NCBI GenBank assembly: GCA_031255375.1
Contig: JAIRSP010000004.1
Location: 1 to 7,115, forward strand
Length of the DNA: 7,115 nt
DNA from: Endomicrobium sp.
Lineage (GTDB): Bacteria > Elusimicrobiota > Endomicrobiia > Endomicrobiales > Endomicrobiaceae
Reading direction: 5' to 3'
Positions 1 to 5,809 of this stretch are shown one piece after another (position 1 is the stretch's first letter; the number at the start of each line of letters is the position of its first letter). The notes below the pieces were generated by a model, which was given only the letters and a program-made list of their open reading frames with translations, was not told the origin of the DNA and did no database searches. A program made the position numbers and the translations under genes.

Positions 1-737
1 ATATTTAATTTATCACAAAAAAAATCACGTATAAAATTAACTAGTATTATTTTTAAATCAGAAAACGTCACATTTTTATCAACTTTTAATCCTTCTATTT
101 GATGAAACGTTGAAGAATGTGAAGCATCTGAAGATTCATTTCTATAAACCCTACCAGGAACAACAATCTTTATTGGAGGGTCCTGGCTTTCCATTGCATG
201 AATTTGACCTGGGGAAGTATGCGTTCTCAGTAAATTATTCATTCCATTTACATAAAATGTATCATGTATATCCTTTGCAGGATGATCTTTTGGTATATTT
301 AATGCCTGAAAATTATACCAATCTGTTTCTATTTCAGGGCCATCAATAACCGAAAAACCAAATGATTTAAAAATTAACAACATTTCTTTAATAGCTTGAA
401 CAACTGGATGAAAACTTCCGTTTGAAAATGGGAAATAAAAAGCAGGTGAATAATCTAGTTTTTCTTTGTTTATTTTCTTTAATAGTAAATCTTCTTTCAA
501 TCTCTTTTTTCTATTTCTAGTTTCATTTTTTAAAATATTTTTAATTTTATTTATTTCAAATCCTATTTTTTTTCTATTTTCTATAGAATAATGAGGTAAT
601 GACTTTAAAATTCTTGTCATAACGCCATCTTTGCCAAAATATTCACGTTCTGTATATTCAAGTGTTCCAGTATCTGAATTCTCTATTTTCTGCATTATTT
701 CGTCAATAATTTGCTTCAAGTTGATGTCAATATTCAT
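1..737 (-). CDS. pheS: Phenylalanyl-tRNA synthetase alpha subunit, N-terminal part
   Basis: The first 245 codons of PheS run off the left edge without a stop; the family is usually 330-350 residues. PheS is the catalytic alpha chain of the alpha2-beta2 enzyme that charges tRNA-Phe. Residues 1-95 form the charged, probably coiled-coil tRNA-binding arm. The class II core starts at GSFHPV (107-112) and includes IDGPEIETDWYNFQALNIP (131-149), HPAKDIHDTF (152-161; the family has HPARD), RTHTSPGQIHAM (171-182) and motif 2 with PGRVYRNE (194-201) and TFHQIEGL (210-217). Motif 3 and the Phe-specificity pocket lie outside the window. Start: ATG at 737 with AAGG 5 nt upstream. Position after rplT is the conserved proteobacterial order, so pheT probably follows. 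Confidence 0.96.
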   Translation of the reverse strand, partial: MNIDINLKQIIDEIMQKIENSDTGTLEYTEREYFGKDGVMTRILKSLPHYSIENRKKIGFEINKIKNILKNETRNRKKRLKEDLLLKKINKEKLDYSPAFYFPFSNGSFHPVVQAIKEMLLIFKSFGFSVIDGPEIETDWYNFQALNIPKDHPAKDIHDTFYVNGMNNLLRTHTSPGQIHAMESQDPPIKIVVPGRVYRNESSDASHSSTFHQIEGLKVDKNVTFSDLKIILVNFIRDFFCDKLN

Positions 738-784
738 TTAAACCTTTTTATGTTTCTTTATAAAATTTTATATTTAATAACTAA

Positions 785-812
785 ATTATGATATATAAAA
801 TTTCATCATAAC
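785..812 (-). other. AT-rich hairpin upstream of pheS
   Basis: On the minus strand GTTATGAT (812-805) pairs with ATCATAAT (792-785) over 8 bp, including one G-U pair, around a 12-nt loop, 47 nt before the pheS start. It is too AT-rich and lacks a following T run for a normal terminator. It could be part of the pheS leader structure, or be chance in low-complexity sequence. Confidence 0.25.
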
Positions 813-831
813 CAACAAAATTTTTAAACAA

Positions 832-864
832 TTAAAAAATCATAAAAAATTTAATTTTTACCAT
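832..864 (-). CDS. Possible 10-residue Phe-containing leader peptide
   Basis: A ten-codon minus-strand frame, MVKIKFFMIF then TAA, lies in the rplT-pheS gap. Three of ten residues are Phe. In E. coli the same position holds pheM, a 14-residue Phe-rich leader through which pheST is attenuated by charged tRNA-Phe. An AT hairpin (785-812) follows 19 nt later. Against it: there is no clear Shine-Dalgarno, TTT runs are common in DNA this AT-rich, and no T-rich terminator is visible. I list it as a possibility only. Confidence 0.2.
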   Translation of the reverse strand: MVKIKFFMIF

Positions 865-895
865 TTAAGATAAATATAAATTTCTATATTACAAA

Positions 896-912
896 TCGTG
901 TATAAAACACAA
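896..912 (-). other. Hairpin after rplT, possible weak terminator or attenuator
   Basis: On the minus strand TTGTGT (912-907) and ACACGA (901-896) form a 6-bp stem with one G-U pair and a 5-nt loop, 37 nt after the rplT stop, followed by TTTGT. The stem is AT-rich and the T run is short, so a strong intrinsic terminator is unlikely. It may contribute to uncoupling pheS from the ribosomal protein genes. Confidence 0.25.
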
Positions 913-949
913 GTTTTAATTATAAAGCATGTTATTGCTATCTTCTAGA

Positions 950-1297
950 TCATGTAGATTTTGCAATTTCAACTAATTGCTTGAATGCATGTGCATCGCT
1001 TATGGCTATTTCTGCAAGCATTTTCCTATTTATTAATATATTTGCTTTTTTAAGCCCATTAATAAATTTATTATAAGAAATTCCTTCATTTCTAACGGCG
1101 GCATTTACTCTGATTATCCACAAAGTTCTAAAATTTGATTTATTATCTTTTCTTCCAGTATACGCATAATTAAGGGACTTTTCTACTTGTTGAGTTACAA
1201 TTTTCCAACGATTTTTTTTTGATGCATAATACCCTTTTGCAAATCTAAATATTTTCTTTTTTCTTTGTCTTGTATATACAGCATTTTTAACACGCAA
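950..1297 (-). CDS. rplT: 50S ribosomal protein L20, TTG start
   Basis: L20, 115 residues from the proposed TTG start, in line with the 115-120 of the family. It binds 23S rRNA early in 50S assembly, and in several bacteria it also represses its own operon by binding the messenger. Starting at TTG gives (M)RVKNAVYTRQRKKKIFRFAKGYY, matching the family M(A)RVKRGV...RHKKxLKLAKGY; the ATG at 1318 would add seven residues (MKRRHLN) translated through the Shine-Dalgarno. Further hallmarks: FRTLWIIRVNAA (56-67), YNKFINGLKKA (75-85) and LAEIAISD (94-101). The stop is TGA. It is the third gene of infC-rpmI-rplT and is followed by a 212-bp gap before pheS, longer than the other spacings in this cluster. 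Confidence 0.95.
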   Translation of the reverse strand: MRVKNAVYTRQRKKKIFRFAKGYYASKKNRWKIVTQQVEKSLNYAYTGRKDNKSNFRTLWIIRVNAAVRNEGISYNKFINGLKKANILINRKMLAEIAISDAHAFKQLVEIAKST

Positions 1298-1306
1298 ATT
1301 TAAATG

Positions 1307-1312
1307 CCTCCT
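1307..1312 (-). promoter_or_regulatory. Shine-Dalgarno AGGAGG of rplT, decides a TTG start
   Basis: A perfect AGGAGG on the minus strand lies 9 nt before an in-frame TTG at 1297. It falls inside the longest possible reading frame (ATG at 1318), where it would encode Arg-Arg. The upstream ATG has no Shine-Dalgarno of its own. Together these favour TTG as the true start. Confidence 0.8.
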
Positions 1313-1378
1313 TTTCATATGTATAATTCAAACTACAAAAAAAATACAACTAACAATAATTATAACAATTAAATACAA

Positions 1379-1579
1379 TCAAAAACCATATGGCATAATT
1401 TTTTTAATTGTCCTCATGTCAGCATCAACAATCATAACAGGCCTTCTTGCACTTCTATTTTGATTTCCTGAGTCACCAATCAAAAGATGTCTTTGGCCAG
1501 GTTTTTTATATCTTACCTTACCTTTTCCAGTAATTTTGAAACGTTTTTTGGCACCGCTGTGTGTTTTCATTTTATACAT
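1379..1579 (-). CDS. rpmI: 50S ribosomal protein L35
   Basis: L35 of 66 residues, a small basic protein of the large ribosomal subunit. It opens with MYKMKTHSGAKKRFKIT, matching the family MPKMKTHrgAaKRFkvT, continues through a GKGKVRYKKPGQRHLL core, and ends with the usual (L/M)PY box, here MPYGF. The ATG at 1579 is chosen over the TTG at 1588 because it restores the family N-terminus and sits 9 nt from a Shine-Dalgarno-like GGTGG. The first methionine could also be moved to MKTH (1570), but then spacing is too long. The gene lies 63 bp after infC and 81 bp before rplT in the conserved infC-rpmI-rplT order and is probably co-transcribed. Confidence 0.95.
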   Translation of the reverse strand: MYKMKTHSGAKKRFKITGKGKVRYKKPGQRHLLIGDSGNQNRSARRPVMIVDADMRTIKKIMPYGF

Positions 1580-1588
1580 AATACTCAA

Positions 1589-1594
1589 CCACCC
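1589..1594 (-). promoter_or_regulatory. Shine-Dalgarno GGGTGG of rpmI, decides the start
   Basis: GGGTGG on the minus strand (one mismatch to the consensus GGAGG core) lies 9 nt before the ATG at 1579. It directly abuts the upstream in-frame TTG at 1588, which leaves no spacing for that codon, so the ATG is preferred. The 9-nt spacing is the same as for rplT and greA. Confidence 0.6.
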
Positions 1595-1642
1595 ATAAAT
1601 TTGTATATTACATTTAAATAATTATTAAATATATATTTAGAT

Positions 1643-2167
1643 TTAATTTCTTTTTTTGTTTGGCAGAAAAATTAACAATATTCTATTTCCAACTGTAGAA
1701 ACTCTACTTTCTGATGTTGCAATATCAATCAATGAATTCCTTATTCTATCTATAATTTTAATACCCAAATCTTTATGCTGCATTTCTCTACCAGAAAATA
1801 TAATAGTAATTTGTACTTTGTCTTCATTATTAATAAATTTCCTGGCACGTAATATTTTTACACATAAATCGTGTTCACTAATTCGTGGTCTTATTCTTAT
1901 TTCTTTAACATGAGAAACTTTTTGCTTTTTTTTTTCTTCTCTATTTTTTTTTTCTATTTCATATTTAAATTTAGAAAAATTAACTATTTTACAAACAGGT
2001 GGAACCGCATGTGGTGAAATTTCAACCAAATCTAATTTTTCATTTTGAGATTTTTTTAAAGCATCCGCTGTTTTAATCACTCCTACCATTAATCCACTTG
2101 AATCAATAAGTCTAATTTCAGATGCTCTAATAAACTGATTTATGCGAAACTTTTTTTTTTCAACGAT
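1643..2167 (-). CDS. infC: Translation initiation factor IF-3, ATC start
   Basis: IF3, 174 residues from the proposed ATC start, typical for the family (170-180). It binds the 30S subunit, prevents 50S joining and proofreads start codon and initiator tRNA. The N-domain (about 7-70) has RINQFIRASEIRLID (8-22) and LDLVEISPHAVPPVCKI (45-61). The lysine-rich linker helix follows (about 70-86), then the C-domain with KEIRIRPRISEHD (88-100) and FSGREMQH (124-131). Starting at the upstream TTG (2206) would add 13 residues translated straight through the Shine-Dalgarno, which is implausible. A rare AUU-class start is the known basis of infC autoregulation in E. coli, because IF3 rejects such codons; the same logic probably applies here. 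A run of ten A residues covers codons 3-6. infC heads the L35-L20 cluster, but the usual upstream thrS is replaced by proS. Confidence 0.95.
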   Translation of the reverse strand: MVEKKKFRINQFIRASEIRLIDSSGLMVGVIKTADALKKSQNEKLDLVEISPHAVPPVCKIVNFSKFKYEIEKKNREEKKKQKVSHVKEIRIRPRISEHDLCVKILRARKFINNEDKVQITIIFSGREMQHKDLGIKIIDRIRNSLIDIATSESRVSTVGNRILLIFLPNKKRN

Positions 2168-2173
2168 TTCAAG

Positions 2174-2179
2174 CCTCCT
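2174..2179 (-). promoter_or_regulatory. Shine-Dalgarno AGGAGG of infC, decides an ATC start
   Basis: A perfect AGGAGG lies 6 nt before the in-frame codon ATC at 2167. No ATG, GTG or TTG in the infC frame occurs at a workable distance downstream; the in-frame TTG at 2182-2180 directly abuts the Shine-Dalgarno and the one at 2206 is upstream of it. The site therefore points to ATC as the initiation codon. Confidence 0.85.
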
Positions 2180-2180
2180 C

Positions 2181-2208
2181 AATTGACATCGAAAAATTAT
2201 TGCCAATT
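2181..2208 (-). promoter_or_regulatory. Hairpin abutting the infC ribosome-binding site
   Basis: On the minus strand AATTGGCA (2208-2201) can pair with TGTCAATT (2188-2181), giving an 8-bp stem with one G-U pair and a 12-nt loop. The 3' arm ends directly beside GAGGAGG, the infC Shine-Dalgarno. IF3 operons are commonly controlled at the level of the messenger (L20 repression, IF3 autoregulation), so a structure here could modulate access of the ribosome. No known L20-binding motif is recognised; the role is inference. Confidence 0.4.
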
Positions 2209-2408
2209 TTTACTAATTATTTGTGTAAAAACTTAAATATATAATAAAAAAATTTTCAAAATAAAAAAGAACATTTTCCTTATTTCTTACTAGTTGATTA
2301 TATAAATTTTTTCATAATTTCATAAATACACAAAAAAGTAACTAACGTAAAATAGTTAAATTTGTTAAATTAATTAAACAATATCAAAAATATATAATTC
2401 TATATTTT

Positions 2409-2438
2409 AAGATAGCACAACAACTAGCAAAATATCAA
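2409..2438 (-). promoter_or_regulatory. Weak candidate sigma-70-like promoter for infC operon
   Basis: On the minus strand TTGATA (2438-2433, five of six matches to TTGACA) is followed after 18 nt by TATCTT (2414-2409, four of six matches to TATAAT). Its position, about 240 bp upstream of infC and just after the proS stop, is where a separate promoter for infC-rpmI-rplT would be expected. In DNA this AT-rich such pairs arise by chance, so this is only a candidate. Confidence 0.2.
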
Positions 2439-2464
2439 TACAACAAAAGCACTTTAACACTTAT

Positions 2465-4207
2465 TTACAAGCAATAACAATCCTTTTTAAATATTTTTAA
2501 TATTTTTGATATAACATCTTCTGGTTTCAATAGTTCAAATCTATCTTTTGAGTCTTTTCTAACCTTAAATTCTATGTTGCCACCGTTTTTAATGTGTTTT
2601 TTACTAATTATTATTTTATATGGAATTCCAATTAAATCACCATCGTTAAATTTAACGCCTGGAGTTTCATCTCTATCGTCAATTAAAACATCAATTCCTT
2701 TTAATGATAAATTTTTAAATATTTTTTCTACAATTTTTATTATATTTTCATCATGATAATCTAATGGAATGATTAAAACTTCAAATGGACTAACATTGTC
2801 TGGCCATATTATGCCTCGATTATCATGGGATTGTTCTATTATAGCAGAGACAATCCTTGTAACGCCCAGTCCATAACATCCCATAAAAATGAAATTTTCA
2901 TTTCCACACGAATCAATATATTTTGCATTCATTAATTTTGAATATTTAGTTCCAAGATTAAATATATGACCAATTTCGATTCCAGTTGAAAAATTTAATT
3001 TTTCATATTTGCAATTTGGGCAAAAATCATCAGAAACAATTTTTCTAATGTCAGCAATTTTATCGACATTATAATCTCTTTTGTAATTTATATTTTTCAT
3101 ATAATAACCATCTTTATTAGCTCCAGAAATTGCATTTAAAATTTCAACAACAGACAAATCTGCTATAACATAAATATTTTTATTTTTTTTTATGTTAACA
3201 GGTCCAATAAATTTCATTTGCACATTTATTATTGAATTAATTATTTGCTCGTCTGCAATTTTTAATTCTTTAACATTTAATAAATTCTGTAATTTTATTT
3301 CATTTATTTCATGATCACCCCTTATCAAAGCAATAATCAAATTTTTATCAGCACTATAAACAAGTGTTTTAACAAATTTTTTAGAAAATTGATTAACAGA
3401 TTCGGTAACATTTCTAATGGTATCAAAATCTGAAATAAAAACCTCTTCAATGTTAAGCATTTTTTTATAATGATCACTATCTTCAATTTTTAAACATTTG
3501 GCCTTTTCAACGCTACTGTTGTATCCACAAGATTTACATTGAACAATACTTGTCTCTCCGTTGTTAGATGGGACAACAAACTCATGAGACAACGATCCAC
3601 CAATTAATCCAGATGATGATTCAACAACGCAAAATTTAAATCCACATTTTGTGCATATATTTTTATAAGCATCCATCATAAATTCATAATATTTTCCTAA
3701 ATCAAATTCATTAACATGAAATGAATAAGCATCTTTCATTAAAAATTCTTTAGAACGTAAAATTCCAAAACGTGGACGTATTTCATCTCTAAATTTCATA
3801 CTAAACTGATATAAAACAATTGGAAATTGTTTATATGATTTTACATTTTTCATTATTAAGTCCAACATTGCTTCCTCAGCTGTTGGTGAAAGACAGAATT
3901 CAGAGCCACTCCTATCCTTAAGCCTAAAAAGCTCTTTACCATAAACATCCCATCTATTTGTTTTATCAAGTAAATTTTTTGGAAAAATTGACGGAAGAAC
4001 AATCTCTTGTCCATCAATGGCACTCATCTCATTTCTTATTATATTTTCAATCTTTCTTATGACTTTAAGTCCTAAAGGTAAAAATTCATAAAAACCGGAA
4101 GCAAGCTTACGTATCATGCCGGATTTTATCATTAAATTCGTAGAAACTATTTCAGAACTTGACGAAAGTTCTCTTAAAGTAGGATTAAATAATTTAGAAA
4201 AAAACAT
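2465..4207 (-). CDS. proS: Prolyl-tRNA synthetase, bacterial type with editing domain
   Basis: Class II prolyl-tRNA synthetase, 580 residues, the long bacterial form (E. coli about 572). It attaches proline to tRNA-Pro in the cytosol. The N-terminal catalytic part includes SGMIRKLASGFYEFLPLG (29-46, motif 1 region) and motif 2 with KFRDEIRPRFG (138-148) and KEFLMKDAYSFH (153-164). The editing insertion occupies about 220-400: it has VKTL (K280, matching the E. coli editing lysine 279), RGDHEINE (296-303), D350 and GANKDG (362-367). Motif 3 is MGCYGLGVTR (442-451), and the anticodon-binding domain begins near 475 with DDRDETPGVKF (510-520). Two CxxC pairs (224/227 and 396/399) flank the insertion and could bind zinc. 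Odd points: the editing-site His expected after GANxDG is Tyr (369), and the THEE motif reads TAEE (109-112). It lies 19 bp after greA, with no clear Shine-Dalgarno, suggesting coupling. Confidence 0.97.
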   Translation of the reverse strand: MFFSKLFNPTLRELSSSSEIVSTNLMIKSGMIRKLASGFYEFLPLGLKVIRKIENIIRNEMSAIDGQEIVLPSIFPKNLLDKTNRWDVYGKELFRLKDRSGSEFCLSPTAEEAMLDLIMKNVKSYKQFPIVLYQFSMKFRDEIRPRFGILRSKEFLMKDAYSFHVNEFDLGKYYEFMMDAYKNICTKCGFKFCVVESSSGLIGGSLSHEFVVPSNNGETSIVQCKSCGYNSSVEKAKCLKIEDSDHYKKMLNIEEVFISDFDTIRNVTESVNQFSKKFVKTLVYSADKNLIIALIRGDHEINEIKLQNLLNVKELKIADEQIINSIINVQMKFIGPVNIKKNKNIYVIADLSVVEILNAISGANKDGYYMKNINYKRDYNVDKIADIRKIVSDDFCPNCKYEKLNFSTGIEIGHIFNLGTKYSKLMNAKYIDSCGNENFIFMGCYGLGVTRIVSAIIEQSHDNRGIIWPDNVSPFEVLIIPLDYHDENIIKIVEKIFKNLSLKGIDVLIDDRDETPGVKFNDGDLIGIPYKIIISKKHIKNGGNIEFKVRKDSKDRFELLKPEDVISKILKIFKKDCYCL

Positions 4208-4226
4208 GTTTTAATAAAAATTGAAT

Positions 4227-4688
4227 TTACCTTGATATTCTAAGTATCTTGATTTTTTTTTTGCCAATTGGCAATTTAACTTCCACTACATCATTTACTT
4301 TATGACCTAATAATCCTTGAACAAGCGGAGATTGTACGGATATTTTATTTTCTTTTGGATTAGCTTCCTCTGAATCAACAATGGTATATTTATAATTATT
4401 ACCATCACTCCTGATTTCAACAGTAACACCAATGAACACTTTGTCTAAACTAATATCTTGCTCTTCAATAATTTTTGAACAACTTAATTTATAGACAATT
4501 TTTGAAATTCTGTCCATAAGATTTGTGAGAGCTTCTTTAGAAGCATGATATTCAAAATTTTCTTTTAAATCTCCTAATTCAATTGCTTGAGCAAGCTCAT
4601 CTTGAATAATGGATTTTTTCTTTTGAAGTTCACTTAATTTATCCACTAATTTTTTTCTTCCTAATCTAGTTAAATAAATCTCTTGCAT
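4227..4688 (-). CDS. greA: Transcription elongation factor GreA
   Basis: GreA, 153 residues, near the family norm of about 158. It binds in the secondary channel of RNA polymerase and stimulates cleavage of backtracked transcripts so that stalled complexes restart. The N-terminal antiparallel coiled coil spans roughly residues 1-75. At its tip is GDLKENFEY (39-47), corresponding to the family GDLSENAEY, with the catalytic acidic residues D40 and E43 kept. The C-terminal FKBP-like domain (about 80-153) shows YTIVDSEEA, KISVQSPLVQGLLGHK and a final KILRIS strand. A Shine-Dalgarno AAGG lies 9 nt before the ATG. It sits between ispG (29 bp upstream) and proS (19 bp downstream), so it is probably co-transcribed with both; this location is not the one I know from typical dxr-ispG-proS clusters. 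GreB is less likely given the sequence of the C-terminal domain. Confidence 0.95.
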   Translation of the reverse strand: MQEIYLTRLGRKKLVDKLSELQKKKSIIQDELAQAIELGDLKENFEYHASKEALTNLMDRISKIVYKLSCSKIIEEQDISLDKVFIGVTVEIRSDGNNYKYTIVDSEEANPKENKISVQSPLVQGLLGHKVNDVVEVKLPIGKKKIKILRISR

Positions 4689-4717
4689 TTTATTTTACCT
4701 TTTTATATACTAACATT

Positions 4718-5809
4718 TTAATTACATTTAACATAATCAATTAAAATACAAACAAGTCTATTTATCAATTTGTCATAATTAGCTTTCATTACAATATTTC
4801 TATTTTTAAATAATAATCCGCTTTCTTTCTCTGTCGCTATTACACAAAAATCTGCATTTTCAGATTCACCAAGGCCATTTACGATACAGCCCATTATTGC
4901 GACTTTTAATGATTTTGAAAATTTATTTAAACTATCGATTGTAGAAATTTTTCTTTTAAATTCTGAAACTATTTTTATCAAATCGACCTTGCACCTGGAG
5001 CATGTCGGGCAAGATATAATCTCTACGCCAAAATTGCGAAGACCAATAGATCTCAAAAGAGAATACGAAGCATTGACTTCTTTAATTGGGTTTTCAGTAA
5101 GCGAAATTCTTATGGTGTCACCTATACCATCAAACAACATTATTCCAAGACCAACGGCTGACTTTATTGAACCATCGATAAATGGACCAGCCTCTGTTAT
5201 TCCTAAATGTAATGGATAATTTCTTTTAGAAGAAAATAATTTATACGCTTTTATTGTTGTATCAATGTTTGATGTTTTTAGCGAAACAACTATATCATAA
5301 AAACTATTTTTTTCAAAAACCTTTATGTGCTTCATGGCTGAATTTACAAGCATTTTTGCTCGCAATAAATTGTTGTCAATACTATAAATACCATTTAGTG
5401 ATCCTGCATTAATTCCTATTCTTATTGGTATATGGTATTTTTTTGCTTTTTTTACTAAGATTTCGACATTGCCTTTTGATCCAATATTTCCTGGATTAAT
5501 TCTTAATTTATCAATTCCATTTTTTATTGCTTCCACTGCTATTCTATAATCAAAATGAATATCTGCTATTAGCGGAATCTTAATATTTTTTTTTATTTTG
5601 CGTACATTACAAACTGATTCTAAATCAGGAAATGAAACTCGGATGATTTCACAACCAATTTCTTCAAGTTGCTTTATTTGCCTTACAGTTGATCTCCAAT
5701 CTCTTGAATCTGTGTTTGTCATTGACTGAACTGCAACAAGCGAACCTCCGCCGATTGTTATACCGCCAATATTAATTTTTTTTGTATCATATCTTTTATA
5801 AAATTTCAT
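4718..5809 (-). CDS. ispG: 4-hydroxy-3-methylbut-2-enyl diphosphate synthase
   Basis: IspG (GcpE), a 4Fe-4S enzyme that converts 2-C-methyl-D-erythritol 2,4-cyclodiphosphate to HMBPP late in the MEP pathway. With the ATG at 5809 it is 363 residues, close to the usual single-domain bacterial form. An in-frame TTG at 5854 would add 15 residues unlike the family; neither start has a clear Shine-Dalgarno. The TIM-barrel part carries QSMTNT (28-33), DIHFDYR (83-89), RINPGNIG (103-110), INAGSL (133-138) and ITEAG (204-208). The C-terminal part carries the cluster ligands in CPTC (C267, C270), then C308 and E315. An extra cysteine (C273) follows CPTC. Oddly, the nearly invariant NGPGE motif reads NGLGE (311-315, codon CTT for Leu), and the following glycine and alanine positions are also altered (ADFC). 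The fold and ligands are kept, so I expect function. greA follows 29 bp downstream. Confidence 0.95.
   Translation of the reverse strand: MKFYKRYDTKKINIGGITIGGGSLVAVQSMTNTDSRDWRSTVRQIKQLEEIGCEIIRVSFPDLESVCNVRKIKKNIKIPLIADIHFDYRIAVEAIKNGIDKLRINPGNIGSKGNVEILVKKAKKYHIPIRIGINAGSLNGIYSIDNNLLRAKMLVNSAMKHIKVFEKNSFYDIVVSLKTSNIDTTIKAYKLFSSKRNYPLHLGITEAGPFIDGSIKSAVGLGIMLFDGIGDTIRISLTENPIKEVNASYSLLRSIGLRNFGVEIISCPTCSRCKVDLIKIVSEFKRKISTIDSLNKFSKSLKVAIMGCIVNGLGESENADFCVIATEKESGLLFKNRNIVMKANYDKLINRLVCILIDYVKCN

Larger units (their letters stand above)
2168..2464. other. Intergenic region and infC leader between proS and infC
   Basis: This 297-bp stretch is the largest gap in the window and is extremely AT-rich. 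I find no tRNA, no tRNA-like cloverleaf, no convincing GC-rich terminator after proS, and no conserved protein. It holds a weak promoter-like pair near its proS side (2409-2438), a hairpin at 2181-2208 and the perfect infC Shine-Dalgarno at 2174-2179. A 13-codon hydrophobic minus-strand frame (2233-2274) exists but looks like a by-product of AT-rich sequence. In the usual arrangement thrS precedes infC; here the gap probably marks the junction between the dxr-proS block and the infC-pheS block. Confidence 0.7.

Noticed and set aside
110..349. 79-codon plus-strand reading frame
   Set aside because: It lies antisense to the conserved PheS core; the minus-strand translation is clearly PheS.
1656..1913. 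85-codon plus-strand reading frame
   Set aside because: Antisense shadow of the infC C-domain with no recognisable family.
2233..2274. 13-codon hydrophobic minus-strand frame (MFFFILKIFLLYI) in the infC leader, with AAGG just upstream
   Set aside because: Spacing to AAGG is only 3 nt, and T-rich DNA of this composition yields such frames by chance; no biological reason for a Phe and Leu leader at infC.
2355..2379. Repeated GTTAAATT and near-palindrome in the proS-infC gap
   Set aside because: The dyad has a mismatch and no loop, and is what low-complexity AT sequence produces; no support for an operator.
2574..2756. 60-codon plus-strand reading frame
   Set aside because: Antisense to the anticodon-binding domain of proS; hydrophobic only because the complement is Lys- and Asn-rich.
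4989..5219. 76-codon plus-strand reading frame
   Set aside because: Antisense to the conserved CPTC region of ispG.
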